From Maricaulis maris (lineage in GTDB: Bacteria > Pseudomonadota > Alphaproteobacteria > Caulobacterales > Maricaulaceae): DNA of 64,000 nt. Of this stretch, positions 19,596-27,216 are shown piece by piece (the stretch's first letter is position 1; each line of letters starts with the position of its first letter). The notes below the pieces were generated by a model. It was not told where the DNA came from and ran no database searches. It was given only the letters and a program-made list of their open reading frames with translations. The DNA lies in NCBI RefSeq assembly GCF_036322705.1, contig NZ_AP027270.1, positions 1,737,501 through 1,801,500 on the forward strand. The letters run 5' to 3'. Position numbers and translations under genes: made by a program.

Positions 19596-20984
19596 CTAAT
19601 TCCAAGGCGTTAAGTCAAGGTTAGGGAAACGCGATTCGCGCGATTCACCCGCAGCCGCGTCATAGATTTCCACGTCCAATCCCAGACTTTCGGCCGAGGC
19701 CAGACCCATCGCCTGCAAGAGACGATAGCCCGCGACAAAGCTGTCACGTTCGGCCGTCACGAATGTCAGACGGGATTCGAGCAATTCCTGCTCGGCATTG
19801 AGCACGTCCAGCGTGGTGCGGATGCCGACGAAGGCTTCCTGCTGCACCCCGTCGAGCGCGATCTCGTTGGCGCGAACCGCCTGGCGGCTCGACTCGATCA
19901 CGGCCAGCGATGCGACATAGGAATACCAGGCATTGGTCACCGCTTCGGTGACCTGGCGACGGGCCTCGCGGACCTGGTAACGCGCCTGCTCTTCCTGGGC
20001 CACGGCCGAGCGCACGCGCGAGCGGTTGAGGCCACCGGTGAAAATCGGCATCGAGACCTGGCCGACAATCGAGGCGCTGTCACGCACGTCACCGGAGAAG
20101 CTTGAGTCGCGGGCCGACGAGGCCGAGGCGGTCAGCGAGACTTCCGGACGCAGGGCACCGCGGGCGATGCGGATGGCATGTTGGGCCGCTTCTTCGCCAT
20201 AACGGGCGGCCAGCAATTGCGGGCTGTTGTCGAAGGCGAACTCGGCTGCATCGGCCAGATTGTCCGGCAGCGGCGGCAAGGCCGGCGGCTCGCTGAGCGA
20301 GGCGGCAGGCTGACCGGTCACGCGCTCATAGGCCGCGCGGCTGGCGGCCAGCTGGGCCTGGGCGGAGGCCAGCTGGGTCTGTGCCAGCGACAGGCGCGCC
20401 TCGGCCTGGGAGACATCGGTGCGGGTGATCTCACCGACTTCAAAGCGGTCCTGGGCCGCGCGCAACTGCTGGGCCAGCACTTCGACATTGTTCTGGCGGA
20501 TCTCGACCACATTGCCGTCGCGGCGCACATCCATGAAGGCGGTCACGGCGTCCACCAGAACCGCTTGTTCGGTCGCCCGCAGCGTCTCGCGCCCGGCCAT
20601 GACAATGGCGGTCGCCTGATCGATCGCACCGTCGATGCGGCCGCCGCGATAGATGGGCTGGCTGGCCGAGAGACCGTAATTCTTCGGCGTCGCGTCGGCT
20701 TCGAAACTGTTGGTGGCATTATTGATCTGCGAGAAGCTTTCGCCTTCGCTGTGCGAGCGCGAAATCGAGGCCGACGCCGAAACGGTCGGCAAGCGACCGG
20801 CCTCGGCCTGGACACGGCCTTCGTCAGTCGCGCGCAGTCGCGCCCGCTCGGCCTGCAGCGTCGGGTTGGAATTATAGGCGAGCGCCAGCGTCTCTTCGAG
20901 CGTCTGGGCCTGACCGGCCCCCGCCAGGACCAGCACCGACGCGCTTGCAGCCAGTGCCAGCGCCATGTTCTTCAGTCGCGACAT
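19596..20984 (-). CDS. tolC: TolC-family outer-membrane efflux/secretion protein
   Basis: 462 residues with signal peptide (cleavage after GAGQA, near residue 26). The OEP repeats begin TLEETLALAYNSNPTLQAERARLRATDE and recur in the second half as FAFDNSPQLLAARYGEEAAQHAIRIARGAL; the coiled-coil segments are Ala/Gln-rich (SLAQTQLASAQAQLAASRAAYERVTG). This trimeric channel serves type I secretion and RND efflux pumps. Followed by popZ with a 119-base gap; preceded by the pcm-like gene on the same strand. Confidence 0.93.
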   Translation of the reverse strand: MSRLKNMALALAASASVLVLAGAGQAQTLEETLALAYNSNPTLQAERARLRATDEGRVQAEAGRLPTVSASASISRSHSEGESFSQINNATNSFEADATPKNYGLSASQPIYRGGRIDGAIDQATAIVMAGRETLRATEQAVLVDAVTAFMDVRRDGNVVEIRQNNVEVLAQQLRAAQDRFEVGEITRTDVSQAEARLSLAQTQLASAQAQLAASRAAYERVTGQPAASLSEPPALPPLPDNLADAAEFAFDNSPQLLAARYGEEAAQHAIRIARGALRPEVSLTASASSARDSSFSGDVRDSASIVGQVSMPIFTGGLNRSRVRSAVAQEEQARYQVREARRQVTEAVTNAWYSYVASLAVIESSRQAVRANEIALDGVQQEAFVGIRTTLDVLNAEQELLESRLTFVTAERDSFVAGYRLLQAMGLASAESLGLDVEIYDAAAGESRESRFPNLDLTPWN

Positions 20985-21078
20985 TACGAACCCCTCTTGC
21001 AGCGACAGGCCAGGAGCCCGCGCGTCCGCCTTACACTAGCGCGTTACGCCATCCGATCCAGTACAACCGGAGCGAAAA

Positions 21079-21118
21079 TGCCTATGCACCACGCCAATAG
21101 CACGTGTGCATATAGGCA
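21079..21118. promoter_or_regulatory. inverted repeat upstream of tolC
   Basis: TGCCTATGCA (21079-21088) faces TGCATATAGGCA (21107-21118) across an 18-base spacer, about 95 bases before the tolC start. It is AT-richer than its surroundings and could be an operator. No known regulator is assigned. Nothing else was identified in the 270-base pcm-tolC gap. Confidence 0.35.
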
Positions 21119-21255
21119 CGCCAACCCAAAAAGTGAACAGCGTTCACAGTGACAATCTGATGACCCGAACGGTCATGCGAAACCCGGATACACCGGCCTG
21201 CCTGTCCTGTAACGCGAGAACAGCGCCGATCCCGTCCCGCCGGGTGCAAAAAATG

Positions 21256-21909
21256 TCAGAGGACGAAGCCGGCCTCGGCCTGGAAGCCGGGCAGCGGCGC
21301 CACATGGGCGTCGAACACAACCCGCTCGCCAATGCCTGCAGCCGAGCGCGTGAAGACCGTCGCCTTGCCGATCGGCCCGTGACGAACCACCGCGACGAGA
21401 CGGCCGCCATCGGCGAGCTGGTCGAACCAGGCCTGCGGAACGGCATCCACCGCGCCATTGACGAAAATCACGTCGAACGGGCCCTGTTTGGCGACACCGG
21501 CAGCGAGATCCCCTTCGATCACGACCGCATTGTCCGCACCGATATCGGCGAGCAGACCGGAGGCCCGTGACAGGCTGTCCTCGTCTGATTCGAGGCCAAC
21601 CACCGTTCCGGCCATGCGGGCCAGGATCGCCGAGGAGTAACCGCGCGCGCAGGCAATATCGAGAACGAGTTCGTCGGGCTGGATATCAGCCGCATGAACC
21701 AGCTTGGCGAAGTCACGGGGGCGCATCAGGACGCGGGCATCACCGACCGGGACCTGCGAGTCGGAATAGGCCGAGGCGCGTCGTGCGCGCGGCACGAAGA
21801 TATGTCTCGGAATATCGAGAAAGGCAGCGATCAGACGCCGATCGGTGACATCGGACGGCCGAATCTGGCTGTCCACCATCTGCTTGCGCGCCGTTTCGAA
21901 TTCGCTCAC
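21256..21909 (-). CDS. pcm: protein-L-isoaspartate O-methyltransferase family protein
   Basis: 217 residues starting at a GTG (21909), chosen because GGGAG lies 9 bases upstream and the following SEFETARKQMVDSQIRPSDVTD is the family N-terminus. The SAM-binding segment reads VLDIACARGYSSAILARM. The N-terminal IRHIFVP-like helix is present as IPRHIFVPRARR. The substrate motif usually written as T(V/I)SxP is replaced by GDARVLMRPRDFAK, so true isoaspartyl repair activity is doubtful; alphaproteobacterial pcm-like genes before tolC often share this form. Gene order pcm-tolC-popZ matches Caulobacter. Confidence 0.8.
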   Translation of the reverse strand: MSEFETARKQMVDSQIRPSDVTDRRLIAAFLDIPRHIFVPRARRASAYSDSQVPVGDARVLMRPRDFAKLVHAADIQPDELVLDIACARGYSSAILARMAGTVVGLESDEDSLSRASGLLADIGADNAVVIEGDLAAGVAKQGPFDVIFVNGAVDAVPQAWFDQLADGGRLVAVVRHGPIGKATVFTRSAAGIGERVVFDAHVAPLPGFQAEAGFVL

Positions 21910-22060
21910 GAGGCTCTCCCTGACTGGGCCCTGTCCGGTTACGGTTTGGCGCTGATATATCCCGGCATCGCGCAGCGCGGCAAGCATGACACTGCGTGCG
22001 CGTCGAATTGCCCCGCTGTGCGTCGCACAAGCGACCTGTATTGAAGCTGAGAAAGCCGGA

Positions 22061-22089
22061 TTGCTCGCGCCGCGCGAGAGCGCTATAGC
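22061..22089 (+). promoter_or_regulatory. promoter of tRNA-Cys
   Basis: TTGCTC (22061-22066) and TATAGC (22084-22089) with a 17-base spacer end 18 bases before the mature 5' end of tRNA-Cys. Confidence 0.55.
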
Positions 22090-22107
22090 TCCCGGCTCAC
22101 AAGGCTT

Positions 22108-22181
22108 GGCACCGTGGCGGAGTGGTGACGCAGCGGATTGCAAATCCGTGTACCCCGGTTCGATTCCGGGCGGTGCCTCCA
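22108..22181 (+). tRNA. tRNA-Cys (GCA)
   Basis: Acceptor stem GGCACCG pairs with CGGTGCC. The anticodon loop TTGCAAA carries GCA, the T-arm GGTTCGATTCC is standard, and the 3' CCA is encoded (22179-22181). Length 74. Confidence 0.97.
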
Positions 22182-22240
22182 GCCTTTCTCCCGACATTCC
22201 CAAATCAGGCGGCCTGCGCGCCCCCCGCCATCGGCCGGGC

Positions 22241-22936
22241 TCAGAACGGGATCGGCTCGCCCTTGTGGTCGAAGAAGCCGCCGGTTTGCGCCGGGGTCAG
22301 ACCGTCAATCACCGCCATGATCTCCGCCGCTGCCTGCGGGGCCGGGCGCACATCCAGCCCTGATTTTGCAAAAGGCTGCGAGAGCGGCGTATCGACCGTA
22401 CCGGGATGCAGGGCGACGCAGACTGCCGACTTGCGCTTGCGGCCCAGCTCGATGGCAGCGCCGCGCACAAACTGGTTCAGGGCCGACTTGGAAGCCCGGT
22501 AGCTGTGCCATCCGCCGAGCCGGTTATCCTCGATCGAGCCAACGCGCGCTGACAGCGTTGCAAAGACGGACCGACCCTCGCGAGGCAGCAGCGGCAAGAC
22601 ATGTTTCATCAGAAGAGCCGGCCCGATCGCATTGATCGCAAATGCTTTTTTCATGTGCTCGGGATCGAGGTCGCGCAGGCTGCGCTCCGGGCTGAACGTG
22701 TCATCATGGAGGAAGCCGGTCGCGTCGATGACCAGGCGAACCTCGCCCGGCTGGTCGGACAGCCACCCGGCAGCGATGGCAATCGACTCCGGATCGGCCA
22801 TGTCGATAGCCGGTGTCGAACGGCGGGACAGGCTGATCACGCGGTCATAATCGGGGTGGCTGAGCAGCGCCTCGCCGAGCGCAGCGCCGATGCCGCCCCG
22901 GCCGCCGATTATCACCGCCAGTCGCGATGTATCCAT
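22241..22936 (-). CDS. short-chain dehydrogenase/reductase (C-factor-like)
   Basis: 231 residues from ATG 22936, preceded by AGGAG. A Rossmann glycine motif GGRGGIG (near residues 11-17), a catalytic YRASKSA (Tyr-x-x-x-Lys) and the preceding Ser region (TLSARVGS) are present. The variant GGRGGIG and the short C-terminus resemble the C-factor/CsgA-like SDRs that often neighbour photolyase genes. Divergent from the FeS photolyase gene with a 65-base gap. Substrate unknown. Confidence 0.85.
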   Translation of the reverse strand: MDTSRLAVIIGGRGGIGAALGEALLSHPDYDRVISLSRRSTPAIDMADPESIAIAAGWLSDQPGEVRLVIDATGFLHDDTFSPERSLRDLDPEHMKKAFAINAIGPALLMKHVLPLLPREGRSVFATLSARVGSIEDNRLGGWHSYRASKSALNQFVRGAAIELGRKRKSAVCVALHPGTVDTPLSQPFAKSGLDVRPAPQAAAEIMAVIDGLTPAQTGGFFDHKGEPIPF

Positions 22937-23001
22937 GTCCGCTCTCCTGTCATGAAGACTGGTCTGTTCCGGCATGGGCTACGTATGCGTGAGGCAATCG
23001 G

Positions 23002-24537
23002 ATGATGGGACATACTGTGACCGACCTTGTGCTTGTACTCGGTGACCAGCTGTCGCCGCACCTGCCCAGCTTGCGCCAGACTTCGCCGGGCGATGCCGAC
23101 ATCCTGATGGTCGAGGCGATCAGCGAGACCGAATATGTCTGGCATCACCGCAAGAAGATCGCCCTCATCTTCTCCGCCATGCGCCATTTCGCCGCCGAAC
23201 TGGAAGCGCAGGGTCGGCGCGTGATCTATCACCGGCTGGACCAGGACGAGCCGTGCACCGACTTCGCCGATGGGGTCGCCCGGGCCCTTAAGGCCGGGGC
23301 CTATGAGCGCCTGATCGTGACCGAGCCTGGCGAATGGCGCCTCAAGCAGGCGTTCGAGACCTGGCAGGACCGCTTCAACCTGCCGGTGACCCTGATCGAG
23401 GATGATCGCTTCCTGTGCTCGCACGAGCGGTTCGAGCGCTGGGCCGAGGGTCGCAAGCAGTTCCGGATGGAGTATTTCTACCGTGAGATGCGGCGAGAGA
23501 CCGGCCTTCTGATGGAAGGCGACAAGCCGGCCGGCGGGCAATGGAATTACGACGCCGAGAACCGCAAGCCGGCCGCCGGCAACCTGTTCATGCCGCGCCC
23601 CTTCCGGGTCGAGCCCGATGCCATCACCCGGGACGTGCTCGACCTTGTCGCAAACCGGTTTGCGGACGGGTTCGGGGATATCGAGCCCTTCCACTTCGCC
23701 GTGACCGCCGCTCAGGCGGAGGACGCCCTCGATCACTTCATCGAGCACGCCCTCGCCGACTTCGGCACCTATCAGGACGCCATGCTCAAGGGCGAGGCCT
23801 TTCTCTATCACTCCCTGCTGTCGGCCTACATGAATATCGGCCTGCTCGACCCGCTCGAGGTCTGCCGCCGGGTCGAGGCGGCATGGCAGGCCGGCGATGT
23901 GCCGCTCAACTCGGCCGAGGGCTATATCCGCCAGATCATCGGCTGGCGCGAATATGTGCGCGGGATCTACTGGCATGAGGGGCCGGACTATGTCCGCCGC
24001 AATGCACTGGGTGCCTCACGCCCCCTGCCCGACTTCTACTGGACCGGAAAGACCGACATGGCCTGCCTCGCCGATGCGATCGGTCAGACCCGCCGCGAAG
24101 CCTATGCCCACCACATTCAGCGCCTGATGGTGACCGGCACCTTCGCGCTGATCGCCGGCATTGATCCACATGCCCTGCATGAATGGTATCTGGCGGTCTA
24201 TATCGACGCCTTCGAATGGGTCGAGGCACCGAATACGGTCGGCATGTCGCAATTTGCCGATGGCGGCCTGCTGGGCTCCAAACCCTATGCCGCGAGCGGC
24301 GCCTATATCGACCGCATGTCCGATTATTGTGGCGACTGCCGCTACAAGGTGAAGGACAAGACCGGGCCGGACAGCTGCCCCTTCAACTCGCTCTACTGGG
24401 ACTTCCTCGACCGCAATGCCGAGACCCTGCGCGGCAATCCGCGGCTGGGCCCGGTCTATCGCAACTGGGACCGGATGAGCGACGAGAAGCGCCAGGCCTA
24501 TCTGGACCGGGCCAGGGACGTCCTCGCCGACCTCTAG
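23002..24537 (+). CDS. phrB: FeS-BCP cryptochrome/(6-4) photolyase
   Basis: 511 residues. The N-terminus DLVLVLGDQLSPHLPSL and the C-terminal YCGDCRYKVKDKTGPDSCPFNSLYWDF identify the iron-sulfur bacterial cryptochrome/photolyase family. The four cluster ligands are Cys355, Cys443, Cys446 and Cys459; the spacing 88-3-13 equals what I recall for Agrobacterium PhrB. Members bind FAD, an antenna ribolumazine and a [4Fe-4S] cluster and repair (6-4) photoproducts in blue light. Divergent from an SDR and convergent with a DUF2256-photolyase operon. Confidence 0.93.
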   Translation: MMGHTVTDLVLVLGDQLSPHLPSLRQTSPGDADILMVEAISETEYVWHHRKKIALIFSAMRHFAAELEAQGRRVIYHRLDQDEPCTDFADGVARALKAGAYERLIVTEPGEWRLKQAFETWQDRFNLPVTLIEDDRFLCSHERFERWAEGRKQFRMEYFYREMRRETGLLMEGDKPAGGQWNYDAENRKPAAGNLFMPRPFRVEPDAITRDVLDLVANRFADGFGDIEPFHFAVTAAQAEDALDHFIEHALADFGTYQDAMLKGEAFLYHSLLSAYMNIGLLDPLEVCRRVEAAWQAGDVPLNSAEGYIRQIIGWREYVRGIYWHEGPDYVRRNALGASRPLPDFYWTGKTDMACLADAIGQTRREAYAHHIQRLMVTGTFALIAGIDPHALHEWYLAVYIDAFEWVEAPNTVGMSQFADGGLLGSKPYAASGAYIDRMSDYCGDCRYKVKDKTGPDSCPFNSLYWDFLDRNAETLRGNPRLGPVYRNWDRMSDEKRQAYLDRARDVLADL

Positions 24538-24548
24538 TTCACTCTGGT

Positions 24549-24689
24549 TCAGCGCGCGCGTCGGCAGCGGTCGGAACAGTACTTCACCTCGTCCCACACG
24601 GCTGCCCATTTGCGGCGCCACTCGAAAGGGCGGCCGCAGGCGGCGCAGGTCTTGGTCGGCTTGGGTTGGCGCGAGGCGTGACGGGCCAT
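24549..24689 (-). CDS. DUF2256 zinc-ribbon-like small protein
   Basis: 46 residues, MARHASRQPKPTKTC..., with four cysteines as CxxC (15, 18) and CSDRC (38, 42), a small zinc-binding knuckle. The frame is open further upstream but that part overlaps the photolyase gene. Its ATG lies one base after the photolyase TGA, so it is the second gene of that operon. DUF2256 genes are frequent partners of photolyase/cryptochrome genes; the function is not established. Confidence 0.85.
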   Translation of the reverse strand: MARHASRQPKPTKTCAACGRPFEWRRKWAAVWDEVKYCSDRCRRAR

Positions 24690-24690
24690 G

Positions 24691-26238
24691 TCAGAGATCC
24701 AGCTGCATCTGGTTGGCGGGCGGCGGGCTTGCCACCTTCTTGCGGGCATGGCGACGTCCCGGCGGTGTCGCACGGCTGCCATGGCGGACCAGGACATCCC
24801 TGGAAGCCGACCTGAAGCCCGCCTCGCGGCGACGGCCGAACACTGCCTCCCGGGCCGTGCGCGCCGCCTCGACCAGATCGATGATGGGCTCGGGATAGAT
24901 CCGTCCCAGCACTTGCCCTGCGCCTGACCACAGCCAGGGTTGTTGCAGCCAGCGGTCGGGTACCGCCTCCAGCTCGGGCAACCAGCGCCGGGTGAAAGCG
25001 CCGTCCGGATCCTGGTCCTCGCCCTGCTTGACCGGGTTATAGATCCGGATCGCATTCACCCCCGTGGTGCCGGACTGCATCTGCACCTGCGGCCAGTGAA
25101 TGCCCGGCTCGTAATCGGTGAATTTGCGCGCCAGCACAGTCCCGCTCGCCTGCCAGGGCTGCCAGAGATGATAGCTGGCAAAGGAGACCAGCATCGCCCG
25201 CATGCGAAAATTCATCCAGCCGGTCTCGTTGAGACAGCGCATGCAGGCATCCACAAACGGGACCCCGGTCTCGCCGCGTGACCAGGCCTCAAGCCGGACC
25301 GGGTCCGGTGCGTCGGGTCGAAGGCCCGCCAGTCCGGGATGCATGTCGGTGTTCTCGAGGCGCGGTTCGTCCTCGAGTTTCTGCATGAAATGATCGCGCC
25401 AGTGCAGCCGGCTGACAAAGCTTTTCATCGAGCCCGCCCAGGGTCCCGACCGGGCCTGTTGCGCCAGCCCGGCCTGCCGAGACCAGCCGGCTTGGGCGAC
25501 CTCGCGCAGGGACAGCGTTCCCAGTGCGATATGGGGCGACAGGCGGGAGCAATGCAGCGCGCCGGGACCGGGCGAGGACATCGCCTTGCGATAGGGCGCG
25601 CCGCGGGTCTCCAGAAAGCTGCGGAGCCGTTCCAGTCCGGCGGTACGCCCCCCGGGCTGGCGTTGCGGACAGGGATCCTCGGCCAACCCCAGCTGACGCG
25701 CCGACGGCCAGGGATCGCTGGCCACCACCGGTCCGTTCAATCGCTCCGGCCGGACCGCGCCGGGCCGGGCCATCCATCGGTCCCAGCGCCGGGCCCAGCC
25801 ATTGCGCGAGGTCGCCCCGCGCTCGACGCCGCACTGGCGCAACTGGGTCCAGACCACGCCGGCCTGGCGCGCCCACGTGGCGACCACACGGTCGCGGGCA
25901 AAGGTCCAGCCATTGCCGGTCTCCTCATGCGACCACAGACGGAACGGGCCGAGCGTCTGGCGCAAGGCTTCAAGAACGGTCTCCACGGCGCCGACGCGAA
26001 TCACCAGCGGCGTTCCCGCTGCGGCCAGCTGGTCGGCCAGCTCGGTCACGCTGTCGCCGAGGAAGGCATGCTGGCGCGCGGACATGTCGGGCTGGTGCCA
26101 GTAATCCGGTTCGACGACATAGAGCGGCACAACCGGCCCTGCCCCCGTCGCGGCCATCAGGGCAGCGTGACCGTCAAGCCGCAGATCGCGCTTGAACCAG
26201 ACAATCTGGACCGGGGTATCAGGGCTGAAGGACGACAT
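24691..26238 (-). CDS. phr: cryptochrome/DNA photolyase family protein
   Basis: 515 residues from ATG 26238 (MSSFSPDTPVQIVWFKRDLRL); the frame is open 126 codons further but without homology. The N-terminal antenna domain starts VWFKRDLRLDGHAALMAA and holds the EETGN segment. The FAD domain includes SRLSPHIALGTLSLREV, WRDHFMQKL, a TGWMNFRMRAM helix and the segment GTTGVNAIRIYNPVKQGEDQDPDGAFTRRWLPEL. Light-driven repair of pyrimidine dimers is likely but a photoreceptor role cannot be excluded. DUF2256 follows directly. Confidence 0.9.
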   Translation of the reverse strand: MSSFSPDTPVQIVWFKRDLRLDGHAALMAATGAGPVVPLYVVEPDYWHQPDMSARQHAFLGDSVTELADQLAAAGTPLVIRVGAVETVLEALRQTLGPFRLWSHEETGNGWTFARDRVVATWARQAGVVWTQLRQCGVERGATSRNGWARRWDRWMARPGAVRPERLNGPVVASDPWPSARQLGLAEDPCPQRQPGGRTAGLERLRSFLETRGAPYRKAMSSPGPGALHCSRLSPHIALGTLSLREVAQAGWSRQAGLAQQARSGPWAGSMKSFVSRLHWRDHFMQKLEDEPRLENTDMHPGLAGLRPDAPDPVRLEAWSRGETGVPFVDACMRCLNETGWMNFRMRAMLVSFASYHLWQPWQASGTVLARKFTDYEPGIHWPQVQMQSGTTGVNAIRIYNPVKQGEDQDPDGAFTRRWLPELEAVPDRWLQQPWLWSGAGQVLGRIYPEPIIDLVEAARTAREAVFGRRREAGFRSASRDVLVRHGSRATPPGRRHARKKVASPPPANQMQLDL

Positions 26239-26327
26239 GTCCCCACAGATAGCCTTCCGGAGCGGCGGGGAAAGAGAGACCGGCTGCGACAGTGCCCGAC
26301 CGCGGGTCGGCGCCCTGTCGCGCGATC

Positions 26328-26678
26328 TCAGCCCTCGTCTGCCTGGCGTCCCGTCGGCACACCGGCCTTGTCGAGCTCGGCGTCCAGCTTGCCCGCGAGG
26401 AAGAGGCCATACATGCGATAATCGCCAATCAGCGACCAGAGCGGATAGGTGAAGGTCGCCGGCTTGTTGCGCTCGACAAAGGCGTGACTGACCCAGGCGA
26501 AGAAATAGCCCGAGACCGGCACCGCCGCGAGCAGCCACCAATTGCGCGAGACCAGCGCGTAGATCAGCACGAAGATGGCCAGGGTCGAGCCGACAAAATG
26601 CCAGGCCCGGGTCCACGGCTTGGCGTGTTCCTGGAGATAGAAGGGCCAGAAGGACTGGAAGGTCGCGTGCTCGCGCAT
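26328..26678 (-). CDS. DUF962/Mpo1-like membrane protein
   Basis: 116 residues with a CGGAG site 6 bases before ATG 26678. MREHATFQSFWPFYLQEHAKPWTRAWHFVGS and the second-half SHAFVERNKPATFTYPLWSLIGDYRM are the DUF962 signature with conserved His residues; two hydrophobic segments lie near 28-60. The yeast homologue Mpo1 is an Fe-dependent dioxygenase of 2-hydroxy fatty acids. 89 bases upstream of the photolyase gene and on the same strand. Confidence 0.88.
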   Translation of the reverse strand: MREHATFQSFWPFYLQEHAKPWTRAWHFVGSTLAIFVLIYALVSRNWWLLAAVPVSGYFFAWVSHAFVERNKPATFTYPLWSLIGDYRMYGLFLAGKLDAELDKAGVPTGRQADEG

Positions 26679-26844
26679 GGTCAACTCCGGTGATTCGCCA
26701 GCCGATTCAGGGGCTCGGCGGCTTTGTGGCCCGAGATCGGGCAAAGATCATGGTGAATGAAATCTACCGACTTATCCACGCATTTCCATGATTCCATTAG
26801 GAATCCGGCAATGACAATAAACCAAATCCCCAATTCTTCCGATC

Positions 26845-26958
26845 CCGTTAACCCAGCTTTAAGGGTTCGGGCCCGATTTTAGGTGCGTCTTCCCGTGAAG
26901 ACACCCCACCATCCACCCAATGCCTTTTCGGGAGCCCCAGCGGCTCCCGATTTTTTTT
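26845..26958 (+). ncRNA. candidate small RNA ending in an orphan terminator
   Basis: The plus strand between the minus-strand DUF962 start and tRNA-Asn has no protein gene, yet shows three successive hairpins: AACCC/GGGTT (26851-26868), GTCTTC-ccgt-GAAGAC (26887-26902) and a strong terminator (26929-26958). Between the second and third lies an unpaired C-rich stretch (ACCCCACCATCCACCC) of the kind that can pair with ribosome sites. The 5' end is uncertain; a promoter was not identified with confidence. I do not recognise the RNA. Confidence 0.5.
26929..26958 (+). terminator. Rho-independent terminator without a coding gene upstream
   Basis: An 8-bp perfect stem CGGGAGCC / GGCTCCCG with a 5-base loop is followed by eight T (26951-26958). 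The nearest plus-strand gene upstream is more than 2 kb away, so it most likely ends a short transcript made from this gap. Confidence 0.85.
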
Positions 26959-27048
26959 GCACACACTTCCGGCTTCTTGCGCAGCAGGGTGCTTGCGCCC
27001 CGAGCAAAAGCTCTGATAAAAGCCGGTCCTCGCTTGAGAGCACGGTAT

Positions 27049-27124
27049 TCCTCGGTAGCTCAGTTGGTAGAGCAGGTGACTGTTAATCACCGGGTCGGCG
27101 GTTCGAGCCCGTCCCGGGGAGCCA
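27049..27124 (+). tRNA. tRNA-Asn (GTT)
   Basis: Acceptor stem TCCTCGG pairs with CCGGGGA (one G-T pair). The anticodon GTT is at 27082-27084, D-arm AGCTCAGTTGGTAGAGC and T-arm GGTTCGAGCCC are canonical, and the 3' CCA is encoded. Length 76. A weak promoter (TTGCGC, then ATAAAA 17 bases later) ends about 27 bases upstream. Confidence 0.97.
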
Positions 27125-27158
27125 CTCTCAAGAGATCGCCAGTCCGCTGGCACGACAG

Positions 27159-27181
27159 GCCCGCTTCCGAGCGGGCTTTTT
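27159..27181 (+). terminator. Rho-independent terminator of tRNA-Asn
   Basis: Stem GCCCGC / GCGGGC with a 6-base loop and a following run of five T, 34 bases past the tRNA. Confidence 0.82.
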
Positions 27182-27216
27182 CGTATCCGGATCCAGCGAA
27201 CGGGCTGCGCCCGCGC

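Noticed and set aside
24937-25055. Longer start of the DUF2256 gene
   Set aside because: The extension lies wholly inside the photolyase gene in another frame. The 46-residue form with a start 1 base after the photolyase stop is the family length.
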